Shown here in pieces: positions 44,907 to 54,024 of a stretch of DNA of 64,000 nucleotides. A model generated the notes under the pieces. That model was not told the origin of the DNA. It saw nothing but the letters and a program-made list of their open reading frames with translations, and did not search any database. The stretch's first letter is position 1. The number at the start of each line of letters is the position of its first letter. Made by a program: the position numbers and the translations under genes. The DNA comes from Streptomyces sp. NBC_00523 (GTDB lineage Bacteria; Actinomycetota; Actinomycetes; Streptomycetales; Streptomycetaceae), in NCBI RefSeq assembly GCF_036346615.1, contig NZ_CP107836.1, positions 248,001 through 312,000 of the forward strand, given 5' to 3'.

Positions 44907-46124
44907 TTGAACGGGAACGGGCGAAGGATCCTGGGGACACTGCTGGCCGGCGGTACCGAAAGTGTTCTCCGGGGCACCTGCAACAGATCACGAAGCGCAC
45001 AGGAGGGGGCCATCCTCGTCGCGTCTTCGCTGGAGGCGGGGCTCTACGACGCCATTGTGGCCGCACGGGCCGTGGTGTGCGGCTCCGGCGGACTCACCGG
45101 TCACATGCAGTCCCTGTGCCGCGGCAGGGGAATTCCCGTCCTCCGGGTGGACGAGGCGGACCTCGCCGATCTGATCGGCGAGGTGACGCTCTACCTGGAG
45201 AGCGCGTCGATCGTCGTCGCACCGCGGACGGCCCCGCTGCCCGGGACCGGCAACTCCACCCTGGACGCCATCGGTTCGGCGTGTGCCGTCATCGCGGACC
45301 TGCAGGACATCACGGCCATCAACTCCTGCGGCCCCCATGCCGCACGGGTGGAGTCCTTCTTCATCCGGGAGGAGTTCCTCTGCCTCGCACTGGGGCTGCG
45401 CCCGCTGGACGCCATGGCCGGCGACGCCGCGGCCATCACCGCGTACGGGCAGGCCATCGGAGAACGCCTCTGCGACTTCGTCACAGCGCTTCTGCCCGGT
45501 CAGCGACTCGTCCTGCGGATGCTCGACCTGCGTTCCGACCACGCGGCCGACGTCACCGAGACCGCCCCCGTCGCCGTCGAGCCCAACCCGGAGATGGGCC
45601 TGCACGGTGCGCGTTGGCTCCGCGGCTCCACCGGCTACCGTGACGCGCTCCACACGGTGCTGGCGACCCTGCGCAAACGCCTCGGCGACGAGGCGGAACG
45701 CGTGGGGCTGTCGGTGCCGTTCGTCAGCGACGAGACGGAGTTCGCGCAGCTCAGAGATCATCTTGCCTTACCCGACGGCACGCCCTTGTCCGCGTTCGTC
45801 GAGACGCCCTCCGCTGTCCACGCCACGTCCGCGATGTGTGCCGCCGGCGCCAGTGAGCTGTTCGTGGGCCTCAAGGACCTGGTGCAGTTCTACCTCGCCG
45901 CCGACCGGGGCAACCACTTGGTCGCCGACTCCTACCGGACCCGCCACCCCGCGGTCCTGGACGGTGTACGCAGTGTCGTGGAGTCCGCCCGCGCCATGGG
46001 CACTCCGGTACGGGTCTTCTCCCTGGCATCGGACCTCGACCACTACCTCGAACATCTGCCGGCGCCTGACGGCTACATGATGTGCACTGCGGAACTCCGG
46101 CAGCTGCTTCTCCCCTCCGCCTGA
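44907..46124 (+). CDS. PEP-utilising enzyme lacking the ATP-grasp domain
   Basis: 405 residues from TTG 44907, with GGAGG at 6 nt, directly after the upstream stop. A swivelling phosphohistidine domain (~30-105) has VVCGSGGLTGHMQSLCRGRG with the catalytic His. A PEP-synthase/PPDK-type C-terminal barrel (~130-400) has LRMLDLRSDHAAD, NPEMGLHGARWL, VPFVSDETEF, VETPSAV and GLKDLVQFYLAADRGN. Compared with PPDK, R-G becomes H-G in the second motif, T-N-D becomes L-K-D, and no C-G-E Cys is seen. So PEP chemistry is probably altered; phosphoryl transfer, if any, must use another partner. Confidence 0.83.
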   Translation: MNGNGRRILGTLLAGGTESVLRGTCNRSRSAQEGAILVASSLEAGLYDAIVAARAVVCGSGGLTGHMQSLCRGRGIPVLRVDEADLADLIGEVTLYLESASIVVAPRTAPLPGTGNSTLDAIGSACAVIADLQDITAINSCGPHAARVESFFIREEFLCLALGLRPLDAMAGDAAAITAYGQAIGERLCDFVTALLPGQRLVLRMLDLRSDHAADVTETAPVAVEPNPEMGLHGARWLRGSTGYRDALHTVLATLRKRLGDEAERVGLSVPFVSDETEFAQLRDHLALPDGTPLSAFVETPSAVHATSAMCAAGASELFVGLKDLVQFYLAADRGNHLVADSYRTRHPAVLDGVRSVVESARAMGTPVRVFSLASDLDHYLEHLPAPDGYMMCTAELRQLLLPSA

Positions 46125-46263
46125 TGCCCCGCTCCGGGCGCTCCGCCTGCTTCCTCTCCTGGGGGCGGGTTCGTGACGTCGGGCGCCGGCGCTCTGGTTT
46201 CACGGGCCCAGGCACCCTTGATCCCCTCCCCTGCACACCGACCTCGCCGCGAAAGGACTTCCC

Positions 46264-46815
46264 ATGACGCACATCGCGCTCGACAACGACCTCCCCGGCA
46301 TCACCGGCCTGATGGCCAACCGGCCGGACACCGCCGCCCCGCTGAACCACCTCGCCGAGACCCTGCTGCGGGCGCCCGCCTCGCTCCCCCAGGGCGAGCG
46401 GGAGCTGATCGCCGCGTACGTCTCCCACCTCAACCGGACCCCGTTCTGCGCCGGTTCGCACTCCGCCTTCGCCGCCGCACAGCTGGTGGAGGGCCAAGCT
46501 CTGGTCGAGGCAGTTCTCGCCGACCCGGCGACCGCCCCCATCGACGCCAAGCTGCGCGCGCTGCTCGCTGTGGCAGCCGAGGTGCAGGCGGCGGCCCGGG
46601 CCGTCTCCGACGAGGCGGTGGCGGAGGCCCGGCGGGCGGGCGCGAGCGACGCGGACCTGCACGACACCGTGCTCATCGCGGCGTCCTTCTGCATGTTCAA
46701 CCGGTACGTCAGCTGCCTGGACACCGCGCTGCCGGCGTCCGACGACTACTACCTCAAGTCCGCGCACCGGATCACGACCGTGGGCTACGGCCGGGCCGTG
46801 AGCGTCTCGGGCTGA
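46264..46815 (+). CDS. Carboxymuconolactone decarboxylase/AhpD-like (peroxidase-related) protein
   Basis: 183 residues from ATG 46264 (AAAGGA upstream). Helical AhpD fold. The family active-site segment is NRTPFCAGSHSAFAAAQLVE, with one Cys and the His but without the second Cys of C-x-x-C, so it fits the peroxidase-related C-x3-H subgroup. Starts 140 bp after the PEP-enzyme stop; it may be a separate unit. It converges on an XRE regulator gene across a strong hairpin. Confidence 0.87.
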   Translation: MTHIALDNDLPGITGLMANRPDTAAPLNHLAETLLRAPASLPQGERELIAAYVSHLNRTPFCAGSHSAFAAAQLVEGQALVEAVLADPATAPIDAKLRALLAVAAEVQAAARAVSDEAVAEARRAGASDADLHDTVLIAASFCMFNRYVSCLDTALPASDDYYLKSAHRITTVGYGRAVSVSG

Positions 46816-46958
46816 GCCGTACGGTAAACACGCGCGGCGGCAGCCCCGGCGTCCCGGTGCACCGGCGACCATCGCCAGGGCCGGGCTGCTCGGCGAGGCG
46901 GAGGCCGCGTACGTACGAGCGCTGACGGGCGTATGCCCGCTCCAGACCGGGCGCCCAT

Positions 46959-47001
46959 GGCGGCCTCGACGAGCTACTTCAGTGAGCTCGTCGAGGCCGC
47001 C
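46959..47001. terminator. Strong bidirectional terminator
   Basis: Perfect 17-bp stem (arms 46959-46975 and 46985-47001, GGCGGCCTCGACGAGCT and complement) with a 9-base loop, between converging genes. The right arm reaches the stop codon of the XRE gene. Confidence 0.88.
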
Positions 47002-47606
47002 TACCGGCGGGGCGCTTCGGCGGCGTCGCGGTCGGTGGTCGTGTCGGTGATGTCGCGGTGGCCGCGGCGGGCGTCGCGGTCGAAGATGCCCATGATCTCG
47101 CACGGGCCGCCCTCGGCTCCGATCGCGTGCGGCATCATCGTGGGGAATTCGGCGGCCTGATTGGTCTCGATGCGGAAGCGGCGGTGGCCGAGCATCAGGA
47201 TGGCCGTGCCGGAGAGTACGACGAGGAACTCGCGGCCCGGGTGGGCGCGCATCCGGGCGGGGTTGTCCGGCGGCGGCTCGGTCATCCGTTGCCGCATGAC
47301 GCTCATGCCGGGGTCACCCTTGATCGGCCAGCGCATCAGGCCGTGGGCGCCGTCGATCATCGGGCTGACGACGACGTCGTCGGCGGCGTTCTCCACGAGC
47401 TGGTCGAGCGTGGTGTCCAGGGCGCGGGCGAGAGTGACGAGCTGGTCCAGGGCGAGACGGCGTTGGCCGTTCTCGATCCGGCTCAGCGAGGACTGGCTCA
47501 GCTTGGCCCGGGTGGCCAGCTCCTCCAGCGACCAGCCCTGCGCGACACGCAGGGCCCGGATGCGTTTGCGTACGAGGCCGTCCAGCGCTCCATCTTCTTG
47601 CGTCAT
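47001..47606 (-). CDS. XRE-family regulator with C-terminal cupin
   Basis: 201 residues from ATG 47606; a 210-residue form is possible. HTH: VRKRIRALRVAQGWSLEELA, TRAKLSQSSLSRIENGQRRL, ALDQLVTLARALDTTLDQL. Cupin: PGREFLVVLSGTAILMLGHR, FRIETNQAAEFPTMMPHAIG. Divergent from a flavin oxidoreductase with a palindrome overlapping its promoter; likely autoregulator and repressor of that gene. Confidence 0.9.
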   Translation of the reverse strand: MTQEDGALDGLVRKRIRALRVAQGWSLEELATRAKLSQSSLSRIENGQRRLALDQLVTLARALDTTLDQLVENAADDVVVSPMIDGAHGLMRWPIKGDPGMSVMRQRMTEPPPDNPARMRAHPGREFLVVLSGTAILMLGHRRFRIETNQAAEFPTMMPHAIGAEGGPCEIMGIFDRDARRGHRDITDTTTDRDAAEAPRR

Positions 47607-47607
47607 A

Positions 47608-47623
47608 GGCAACAGTGTATGCC
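47608..47623. promoter_or_regulatory. XRE operator
   Basis: GGCA-ACAGTGTA-TGCC, a 16-bp imperfect palindrome (perfect 4-bp arms, near-symmetric core) directly upstream of the XRE start and close to the divergent promoter with TAGTGT at 47642-47647 as a possible -10. Confidence 0.65.
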
Positions 47624-47692
47624 TTTCTCGCAAACCGGGCCTAGTGTCGGAGCCGGATGGGGAACCGGGGGCCTGAACGAAAGGGGCGCGAC

Positions 47693-48700
47693 ATGCCTGC
47701 GCAGACCTCGTACTACAGCAGCGATTCCTGGCCCGATGGCACGGTGGACGTCGTGGTGATCGGCGGTGGTGCGGCCGGTCTGAACGGTGCGCTCATGCTC
47801 GCGCGTTCCCGGCGTTCCGTTCTCGTCGTCGACAGCGGTACGCCGCGCAACGCCCCGGCGGAGGCCATGCACGGGTTCATCGTTCTGGACGGCACCGCGC
47901 CGTCGGAGATTCTCGCGCGCGGCCGGGAGCAGGTCCGCCACTACGGCGGGCGGGTCGTCTTCGGCGAGGTCGCCTCCGTCGAGCCCGCGGAGCCGGTCGC
48001 CGACGATCTGCGGTTCACCCTCGCGCTCGCCGACGGCCGCCGCGTGAGCGCGCGCCGGGTGCTGGTGGCGACCGGGCTGCGGGACGTCCTGCCGGACGTG
48101 CCCGGCCTGGCCGGGCACTGGGGGCGCGGCGTGGTGCACTGCCCCTACTGCCACGGCTGGGAGGTGCGCGACGAGCCGATCGGGGTCCTCGCGACCGGCC
48201 CCGGCTCCCTGCACCACGCGCTGCTGTTCCGGCAACTCACCGACGACCTGGTCTACTTCTCCAACGGCACGCAGGTGGACCGGGACACCCGCGCCCGCTT
48301 CGCCGCCCGCAACATCCGCGTCATCGACACTCCGGTGACCGAGATCGTCGACGATGACGGCGCGCTGTCCGGGGTGCGGCTCGCCGACGGAACGGTGGTC
48401 GCCCGGCGGGTGATCGCCGTCGCCACGCGGATGCAAGCCCGCACCGAGGGCCTCGACGGGCTGAAGCTGCCGATGGAGGACCTGCCCGACTCCATGGGGC
48501 GCCGGTTCTCCTCCGCCATGGCGGGGACCACCGACGTCCCCGGGGTGTGGGTGGCCGGCAACGCCACCGATCCGACCGCCCAGGTCGGGGCCGCCGCCGC
48601 GGCCGGCGCCCTCGCCGGTGCCCACATCAACGCCGTCCTCGCCACCGCCGACACCGAAGCGGCCCTCACCTCCGCCTCGGCCGGGACCTTCCCCGCCTGA
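47693..48700 (+). CDS. Thioredoxin-reductase-like FAD/NAD(P) oxidoreductase
   Basis: 335 residues from ATG 47693 (AAGGGG upstream). FAD site VDVVVIGGGAAGLNGALMLA, redox C-x-x-C in VVHCPYCHGWEVRDEPIGVL, NAD(P) site GPGSLHHALLFRQL (degenerate, lacking the usual G-x-G-x-x-A), and the final GVWVAGNATDPTAQVGAAAA. The redox CPYC is of the class that oxidises dithiols in specialised metabolism or reduces small thiols. Divergent from its XRE regulator, and 129 bp upstream of an MFS exporter in the same direction. Confidence 0.9.
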   Translation: MPAQTSYYSSDSWPDGTVDVVVIGGGAAGLNGALMLARSRRSVLVVDSGTPRNAPAEAMHGFIVLDGTAPSEILARGREQVRHYGGRVVFGEVASVEPAEPVADDLRFTLALADGRRVSARRVLVATGLRDVLPDVPGLAGHWGRGVVHCPYCHGWEVRDEPIGVLATGPGSLHHALLFRQLTDDLVYFSNGTQVDRDTRARFAARNIRVIDTPVTEIVDDDGALSGVRLADGTVVARRVIAVATRMQARTEGLDGLKLPMEDLPDSMGRRFSSAMAGTTDVPGVWVAGNATDPTAQVGAAAAAGALAGAHINAVLATADTEAALTSASAGTFPA

Positions 48701-48828
48701 CCCCTCCCGCACCCTCGCCGCGGCACCACTCTTCGTGGTGGCCGCGGCCGGTGCCCCGCTCCACCTTCACCCTTCGCGACCGGACCTGTTCCGGCGCCGA
48801 ACCCGCATGCCCTTTTCGGAAGGAAGAC

Positions 48829-50430
48829 ATGAGCATCAACCAGCCACCTCAGCAGGCGAGCGACGGGGGCGCGCCGGACACGCGGCAGCTCCGCGCGATC
48901 CTGGTCACCGTCTCGATCGCGCTGATGGCCGTCATCGCCTCGGTGTCGGGGCTGAACGTCGCCCAGACCCATATGGCCGTCGAGTGGGGCGCCTCCCAGA
49001 CCACCGTCTTGTGGATCATCAACATCTACGCCCTGGCCCTGGCCGCGCTGCTCCTGCCGCTCGGCGCGATCGGCGACCGGCTGGGCCGTAAGCCCATGCT
49101 GATCACCGGACTTGTCGTCTTCGGCGCGGCAGGCGTCGTATCCGGGCTCGCCCCTTCGGCCGCGGTGATGATCGGTGCCCGTGTGGCCGCCGGGGTCAGC
49201 GCCGCGATGATCATGCCGATCACGCTGTCCGTCATCACCTCGACCTTCCCCGAGGAGGAGCGTGGCAAGGCCATCGGCGTGTGGACCGGCGTCGCCGGTG
49301 GGGGCGGCATCCTGGGCATGTTCCTCTCCGCCCTGCTGGTGGACGTCGCCGACTGGCGGTGGCTGTTCGTGCTGCCTGTCGTCCTGGGCGCCGTCGCCCT
49401 GGTGATGACGTTCAAGTCGGTGCCCGACTCCCGCGAGGACGCAGTGCACCCCTTCGATACCGTCGGCGCGCTGCTCTCCGTCGTCGCCGTGGTCGGGCTG
49501 ATCTCCGTGCTGCAGGAGGGCCCCGAGCGCGGCTGGACCGACCCGGTCACGCTGGCCGGCCTCACCGTAGGCGTGATCGCCTCAGCGGTGTTCGTCGTAT
49601 GGGAACTGCGCCGACGCGATGCCTCGCTCCTGGACGTACGCCTCTTCCGCGAGCGCGGCCTGGCCGGAGGCTCCGTCACCCTGCTCGTCGTCTTCGGAGT
49701 CCAGGCCGGCATCGCCGTCGTCCTCTTCCCCTTCTTCCAGGCCGTCCTCGGTTGGTCGGGGCTGCTGTCCACCGTGGCGATGATGCCGATGGCCGTCATG
49801 ATGATGATCGCCTCCGGGCTGGCCCCCAAGATGGCTGCCAAGACCGGTGCCCGCTCCACCATGAGCGTCGGCATCGCCCTGTCCGCCCTCGGCCTCGCTC
49901 TGATGGCGCTGTTCGTCTCCGTGGACGGCGGATACCTCTCCATCCTGCCCGGCATGCTCGCCATGGGCATCGGCATGGGCCTGGCGATGACCCCGTCCAC
50001 CGAGGCGATCACCGGCTCCCTCCCCCGCGCCAAGCAAGGCGTGGCCTCCGCCCTGAACGACGTCACCCGCGAACTCGGCACCGCTCTGGGCGTCGCCCTG
50101 CTCGGCGCCCTCCTGGCCAACGGCTACCGCGGCGCCATCGACGGCAAACTCGCCGGCATCCCCCGAGGCGCCGCCGACACCGCACGCGAAGGCATCGCCA
50201 ACGCGGTTGAAATCGCACCCGGTACCGGCAGCCACGCCCAGGAACTGGTCGACGCCGCTCAGCAGTCCTTCGTCGACGGCTGGCAGCAGGCGATGTGGGC
50301 GGGCGTCGCCGTCATGGCCGCCCTGCTCGTCCACGTCGCCCTGCGCGGCCCGAAGAACACCAGTGCTCGCCAGACCGGCGAGCAGGCAGTCCTCGCAGCG
50401 GCAGCCACCGAAGACGTCACCGCCCGCTGA
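48829..50430 (+). CDS. MFS drug exporter, DHA2 family (14 TM)
   Basis: 533 residues from ATG 48829 (AAGGAAG upstream). Fourteen hydrophobic segments can be counted, with the DHA2 motifs: GDRLGRKPMLITGLVVFGAA (motif A) and GVWTGVAGGGGILGMFLSAL (motif C-like). Similar to QacA/EmrB/ActII-2-type exporters, using the proton gradient to expel drugs or metabolites. Lies between a flavin oxidoreductase and a TetR gene; it might be co-transcribed with the former. Confidence 0.93.
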   Translation: MSINQPPQQASDGGAPDTRQLRAILVTVSIALMAVIASVSGLNVAQTHMAVEWGASQTTVLWIINIYALALAALLLPLGAIGDRLGRKPMLITGLVVFGAAGVVSGLAPSAAVMIGARVAAGVSAAMIMPITLSVITSTFPEEERGKAIGVWTGVAGGGGILGMFLSALLVDVADWRWLFVLPVVLGAVALVMTFKSVPDSREDAVHPFDTVGALLSVVAVVGLISVLQEGPERGWTDPVTLAGLTVGVIASAVFVVWELRRRDASLLDVRLFRERGLAGGSVTLLVVFGVQAGIAVVLFPFFQAVLGWSGLLSTVAMMPMAVMMMIASGLAPKMAAKTGARSTMSVGIALSALGLALMALFVSVDGGYLSILPGMLAMGIGMGLAMTPSTEAITGSLPRAKQGVASALNDVTRELGTALGVALLGALLANGYRGAIDGKLAGIPRGAADTAREGIANAVEIAPGTGSHAQELVDAAQQSFVDGWQQAMWAGVAVMAALLVHVALRGPKNTSARQTGEQAVLAAAATEDVTAR

Positions 50431-50468
50431 CCTTCGCGCGAAGCCCGTATGACGAGCGGTCGTCGGCG

Positions 50469-51140
50469 TCAGGGGGTGGCGGCGATCCCGGTGAGGAGCA
50501 GGTCGATCCCGGCGAGGAACTGGGCCCGGTCATCGTGTTCGGGCATCCGGTCCGCCATGCGCCGTACAAACGGGTACTCCTCGGGCGCCAGCCGCGACCA
50601 CCGGCCGGCGAACGTCGAGAGGACCGCATTCCGGTCCGAACCGGGCGGCAGGAGGCGTGCGGCCGCCGCGTACTGTCCGGCGAGGCCGAGCACGTGGCCG
50701 AGGAGCGCGGTCGCGGCGTCGAACTGGGCGTGCTCGGGGACGCCGAGCGCATCGAGCGGCCCGCCGAAGCCTTCCAGGATGCGCAGTGCCGCGTCCTGCC
50801 AGGGTTCGCGGGAGAGTTGGGTGCCCACCCAGGGGCGGGCATCGATGATGTCGAACACTCCGAGGGCGACCGCCCGTACGGCTTTCCGGGGGTCGCCGTC
50901 GCCCGGTGTTCCGGTCGTGACCCGGGCGATGACCTCGTCGACCGCGGCTTTGAGCAGGGCGTCCTTGTCGGCGACGTGGTGGTAGATCGCCCCGCTCCCG
51001 GTGGCCAGGCGCGTCGCCAGCGCCCGGAAGGTCAGCGCCTTCTCCCCGCCCTCGTCGAGGATGTCGATCGCCGCCGTGACGATGCGCTGTTTCGAGAGCG
51101 CCTCGGTGCGTCGGTCGGCTCGCTGGGTCCTGGTGGTCAC
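50469..51140 (-). CDS. TetR-family repressor
   Basis: 223 residues from GTG 51140; no good ribosome site is seen, so it may be leaderless. HTH: IVTAAIDILDEGGEKALTFR, ALATRLATGSGAIYHHVADK. C-terminal TetR_C_1-like domain (RKAVRAVALGVFDIIDARPW, VGTQLSREPW). Divergent from a TetX-like oxygenase across two near-identical palindromes. A similar TetR (54025) shares its layout, suggesting duplication. Confidence 0.9.
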   Translation of the reverse strand: MTTRTQRADRRTEALSKQRIVTAAIDILDEGGEKALTFRALATRLATGSGAIYHHVADKDALLKAAVDEVIARVTTGTPGDGDPRKAVRAVALGVFDIIDARPWVGTQLSREPWQDAALRILEGFGGPLDALGVPEHAQFDAATALLGHVLGLAGQYAAAARLLPPGSDRNAVLSTFAGRWSRLAPEEYPFVRRMADRMPEHDDRAQFLAGIDLLLTGIAATP

Positions 51141-51159
51141 GGGAACAGTTTGACATGAA

Positions 51160-51174
51160 TGGAACGGCGTTCCA
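51160..51174. promoter_or_regulatory. TetR operator, copy 1
   Basis: TGGAACGGCGTTCCA, perfect palindrome of type GGAAC-N3-GTTCC with a 25-bp spacing to copy 2, in the divergent TetR/TetX-like promoter. Confidence 0.85.
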
Positions 51175-51184
51175 CCCTAGATGG

Positions 51185-51201
51185 ATGGAACGCCGTTCCA
51201 T
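51185..51201. promoter_or_regulatory. TetR operator, copy 2
   Basis: ATGGAACGCCGTTCCAT, a perfect 17-bp palindrome of the same type as copy 1. Confidence 0.87.
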
Positions 51202-51250
51202 TCGGGTGCTTCGCGCGCTCCCCGCACCCTGAACCCCGAAAGGCAGGGCC

Positions 51251-52426
51251 ATGAACACCACACCCGTCACGATCGTCGGTGCCGGACTCGGCGGTCTCAC
51301 CCTGGCCCGCGTCCTGCACGTCCACGGCATCCCCGCGACGGTCTACGAAGCCGACGCATCCCCGGCCGCCCGGACCCAGGGAGGCCAGCTCGACATCCAC
51401 CCCGGAAGCGGTCAGCTCGCGCTCGCCGCCGCCGGACTGACCGAGGCCTTCCGCGCGATCATCCATGAGGGCGCCGACGCGGCCCGCATCCTCGACCAGG
51501 ACGGGGAGCTGCTGCTCAACATCCCCGGGGACGACGGGGAGACCCGCCCGGAGGTGCTCCGCGGCGACCTGCGCGGCATCCTGCTCGACTCGCTGCCCGA
51601 GGACACCGTCCGCTGGGGTGCCAAGGTCACCGGGGTCCGGTGCCTCGGTGACGGGCGACACGAGGTGTCCTTCGCCGACGGCTCGACCGTCGTCAGCGCC
51701 CTCCTCGTCGGCGCCGACGGCGCGTGGTCCCGGGTGCGGCCCCTGGTCTCCGACGCGCGCCCCACGTACACGGGCAAGACGTTCATCGAGACCTACCTCC
51801 ACGACGTGGACGAGCGGCACCCTGCGACGGCCCGCCTGGTCGGCCCCGGCGCGATGTACGCGCTGACGCCGGGCAAGGGGATCACCGCCCACCGCGAGGC
51901 GGGCGGGGTCCTGCATACGTACGTGCAGCTGGCGCGCTCCGCCGAGTGGGTCGCGGAGCTCGGCCTTCCGGGCACCGGAGCGGGAAGCGGTGCAGACTCG
52001 GGTGCCGACGGCGACGGCGCCATCGGTACGGCACGGATCGCGGCCGAATTCGAGGGGTGGGCGCCCGAGTTGCTGGCCCTGATCACCGGTACGGAGACCG
52101 CCCCGGTCGCGCGCATGATCCACACTCTTCCCGACGGGCACCGCTGGGACCGCGTGCCCGGAGTGACCCTCATCGGTGACGCCGCGCATCTGATGCCGCC
52201 GTCCGGCGACGGGGCCAACCTCGCCATGCTCGACGGCGCGGAACTCGCCAAGGCGATCGCCGCCCACCCCGACGACGCCGAGAAGGCCCTCGCCGTCTAC
52301 GAGGAGGCCATGTTCCCGCGCTCCGCGTCCTTCTTCGCCGACGCCCACGAGATCATGGACCTGGTCATCGGCGAGAGCGCGCCCCACGGGCTCATCGACT
52401 TCTTCGGAGAGGCCGCCCAGGGGTGA
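51251..52426 (+). CDS. TetX-like FAD-dependent monooxygenase
   Basis: 391 residues from ATG 51251 (AAAGG upstream). FAD motif 1 VTIVGAGLGGLTLARVLHVH, DG motif LLVGADGAWSRVRPLVSDAR, and motif 2 DRVPGVTLIGDAAHLMPPSG. AQGG-type motif RTQGGQLDIHPGSGQLAL sits at the substrate side as in TetX. Hydroxylates an aromatic or polyketide compound using NADPH and O2. Induced through the TetR at 50469. It is an intact paralogue of the gene at 36100-36960. Confidence 0.9.
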   Translation: MNTTPVTIVGAGLGGLTLARVLHVHGIPATVYEADASPAARTQGGQLDIHPGSGQLALAAAGLTEAFRAIIHEGADAARILDQDGELLLNIPGDDGETRPEVLRGDLRGILLDSLPEDTVRWGAKVTGVRCLGDGRHEVSFADGSTVVSALLVGADGAWSRVRPLVSDARPTYTGKTFIETYLHDVDERHPATARLVGPGAMYALTPGKGITAHREAGGVLHTYVQLARSAEWVAELGLPGTGAGSGADSGADGDGAIGTARIAAEFEGWAPELLALITGTETAPVARMIHTLPDGHRWDRVPGVTLIGDAAHLMPPSGDGANLAMLDGAELAKAIAAHPDDAEKALAVYEEAMFPRSASFFADAHEIMDLVIGESAPHGLIDFFGEAAQG

Positions 52427-52459
52427 CGAGTCCTGCGGGACCGGGGAGTTGATCGCTCG

Positions 52460-53971
52460 TCAGCCCTGCGTGGTGAACCATCGGGCTGCCGCCTGTTCGA
52501 GGGCATGGGGGCCGGCCCCGGTCCAGGCGACGACCCCGTCGGGTCGGACGAGTACGGCCGCCAGCCCGAGGCTGTCCCGCACGGGGCCGGCTGCGTACCG
52601 GATACGGCCCTGCCACGCCTGGGCCGCCTTGCTGAGCGCTTGGTCGGCGGTGAAGTCGAGCAGGAGACCGTGTCCGTGGCGCAGAAGGTGGCCGAGGCGG
52701 GTGCCGTCCTCGAAGCGGAAGTCCGGGGCGCTGCGGCCCACGAGCGGGTGCCCGCCGCCCAGGTCGTACTGGTGGAACAGGCCCGAGGTCCGGCAATAGA
52801 CGTGGGTGGTGCCGTCGGAGGTGCTCATCAGCTCGTGGATCAGAGTGCGCAGGGCGGGCGCGTGGGGTCCGGGCTTCATGGTCGCGACCTGGGCGCGCGA
52901 CCAGTCGAGTATTCCGGCGCCGATGGGGTGGCGTTCGCTGGTGTAGGTGTCGAGCAGGCCCTCGGGGGCGGTGCCGTGGACGGCGGCGGCGAGCTTCCAG
53001 CCGAGGTTCATCGCATCGCCGATGCCCAGGTTCAGTCCTTGGCCGCCGAGCGGCGAACGGATGTGGGCGGCGTCGCCGGCGAGCAGGACACGGCCGTTGC
53101 GGTAGGTCGTCGTCTGCATGGCGCGGTCGGTGAAGCTGGAGGCCAGGTGAACCGCTTCCAGGGTCACGTCGGTGCCGGAGATGCGGCACAGGACGGACTG
53201 CAGGTGTTCGCGGGTCAGCGGCTTCGAGCGGTCGAAGGCGCCACCGTCGAAGTCCATCATGCCCAGGTGGCCTTCCAGAGGCGTGCGCAAGTACATGCCG
53301 TTGTCGGTGAGGTTGAACCCGAGGCGCAGCCGGCCGGGACCGGCGAAGGTGACCTGGGCGACGTAGCCGGTGAACAGCGGTTCGGTGCCCGTGAAGTCGA
53401 AACCGGTCAGGCGGCGTACGGCGCTGCGGCCTCCGTCGCATCCCACCAGGTAGCGCCCCCGGTACTCCTGGCCGCCGGCGGTGACAAGGGCGTGGTCGTC
53501 GTCCTGGGCGACGGCGGTGACGGGGACACCGCGCACGATCTCCACTCCGAGGTCGCGGGAGTGTGCGGCCAGGACCGTCGTGACGGCCTCCAAGCTCGTC
53601 ATACAGCCCTCCATGGCCGGGCTGGGCAGCCGGAAGTCCAGGGCGGCAGTGTCGACACCGGCCGCGTCGAGGGTCATCCCGGCGAAGTGGCTCAGATCCC
53701 GGGGAGCGGGGGCCTCGGTGGCCTCGCGGTCGGCGCCGAGCCGTCGCGGGTCGACGCCGGAGGCGTTCGCCACGGCCTCCAGCAGACCTCGGCGGTAGAG
53801 CGTTTCGACGGATCCGGCGTTCAGGCCCCGCAGCCCGAGCGGGAGCGCCTTCAGCTGCGGGGCGGAATCCGGGTCCTGCTCAAGGACCAGGACGGTGCAG
53901 CCGGCCAGCGCCGGCTCGCCGGCCACGAACAGGCCGACCGGGCCCGCGCCCGCGATGATGACGTCATGCAT
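52460..53971 (-). CDS. FAD-dependent monooxygenase (aromatic hydroxylase, PgaE/MhpA-like)
   Basis: 503 residues from ATG 53971 (GGGAAG upstream). FAD motif DVIIAGAGPVGLFVAGEPAL, DG motif GRYLVGCDGGRSAVRRLTGF, and GRVLLAGDAAHIRSPLGGQG (motif 2) followed by NLGIGDAMNLGWKLAAAVHG. The C-terminal thioredoxin-like domain (APDFRFEDGTRLGHLLRHGH) is typical of class A polyketide and phenol hydroxylases. Just downstream of a TetR gene on the same strand (53 bp), probably its operon partner. Confidence 0.92.
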   Translation of the reverse strand: MHDVIIAGAGPVGLFVAGEPALAGCTVLVLEQDPDSAPQLKALPLGLRGLNAGSVETLYRRGLLEAVANASGVDPRRLGADREATEAPAPRDLSHFAGMTLDAAGVDTAALDFRLPSPAMEGCMTSLEAVTTVLAAHSRDLGVEIVRGVPVTAVAQDDDHALVTAGGQEYRGRYLVGCDGGRSAVRRLTGFDFTGTEPLFTGYVAQVTFAGPGRLRLGFNLTDNGMYLRTPLEGHLGMMDFDGGAFDRSKPLTREHLQSVLCRISGTDVTLEAVHLASSFTDRAMQTTTYRNGRVLLAGDAAHIRSPLGGQGLNLGIGDAMNLGWKLAAAVHGTAPEGLLDTYTSERHPIGAGILDWSRAQVATMKPGPHAPALRTLIHELMSTSDGTTHVYCRTSGLFHQYDLGGGHPLVGRSAPDFRFEDGTRLGHLLRHGHGLLLDFTADQALSKAAQAWQGRIRYAAGPVRDSLGLAAVLVRPDGVVAWTGAGPHALEQAAARWFTTQG

Positions 53972-54024
53972 GGGGGTACTTCCCTGCCGTGAAGGGGTGA
54001 GGGGGATGGCAGCGCGGTGACCGG

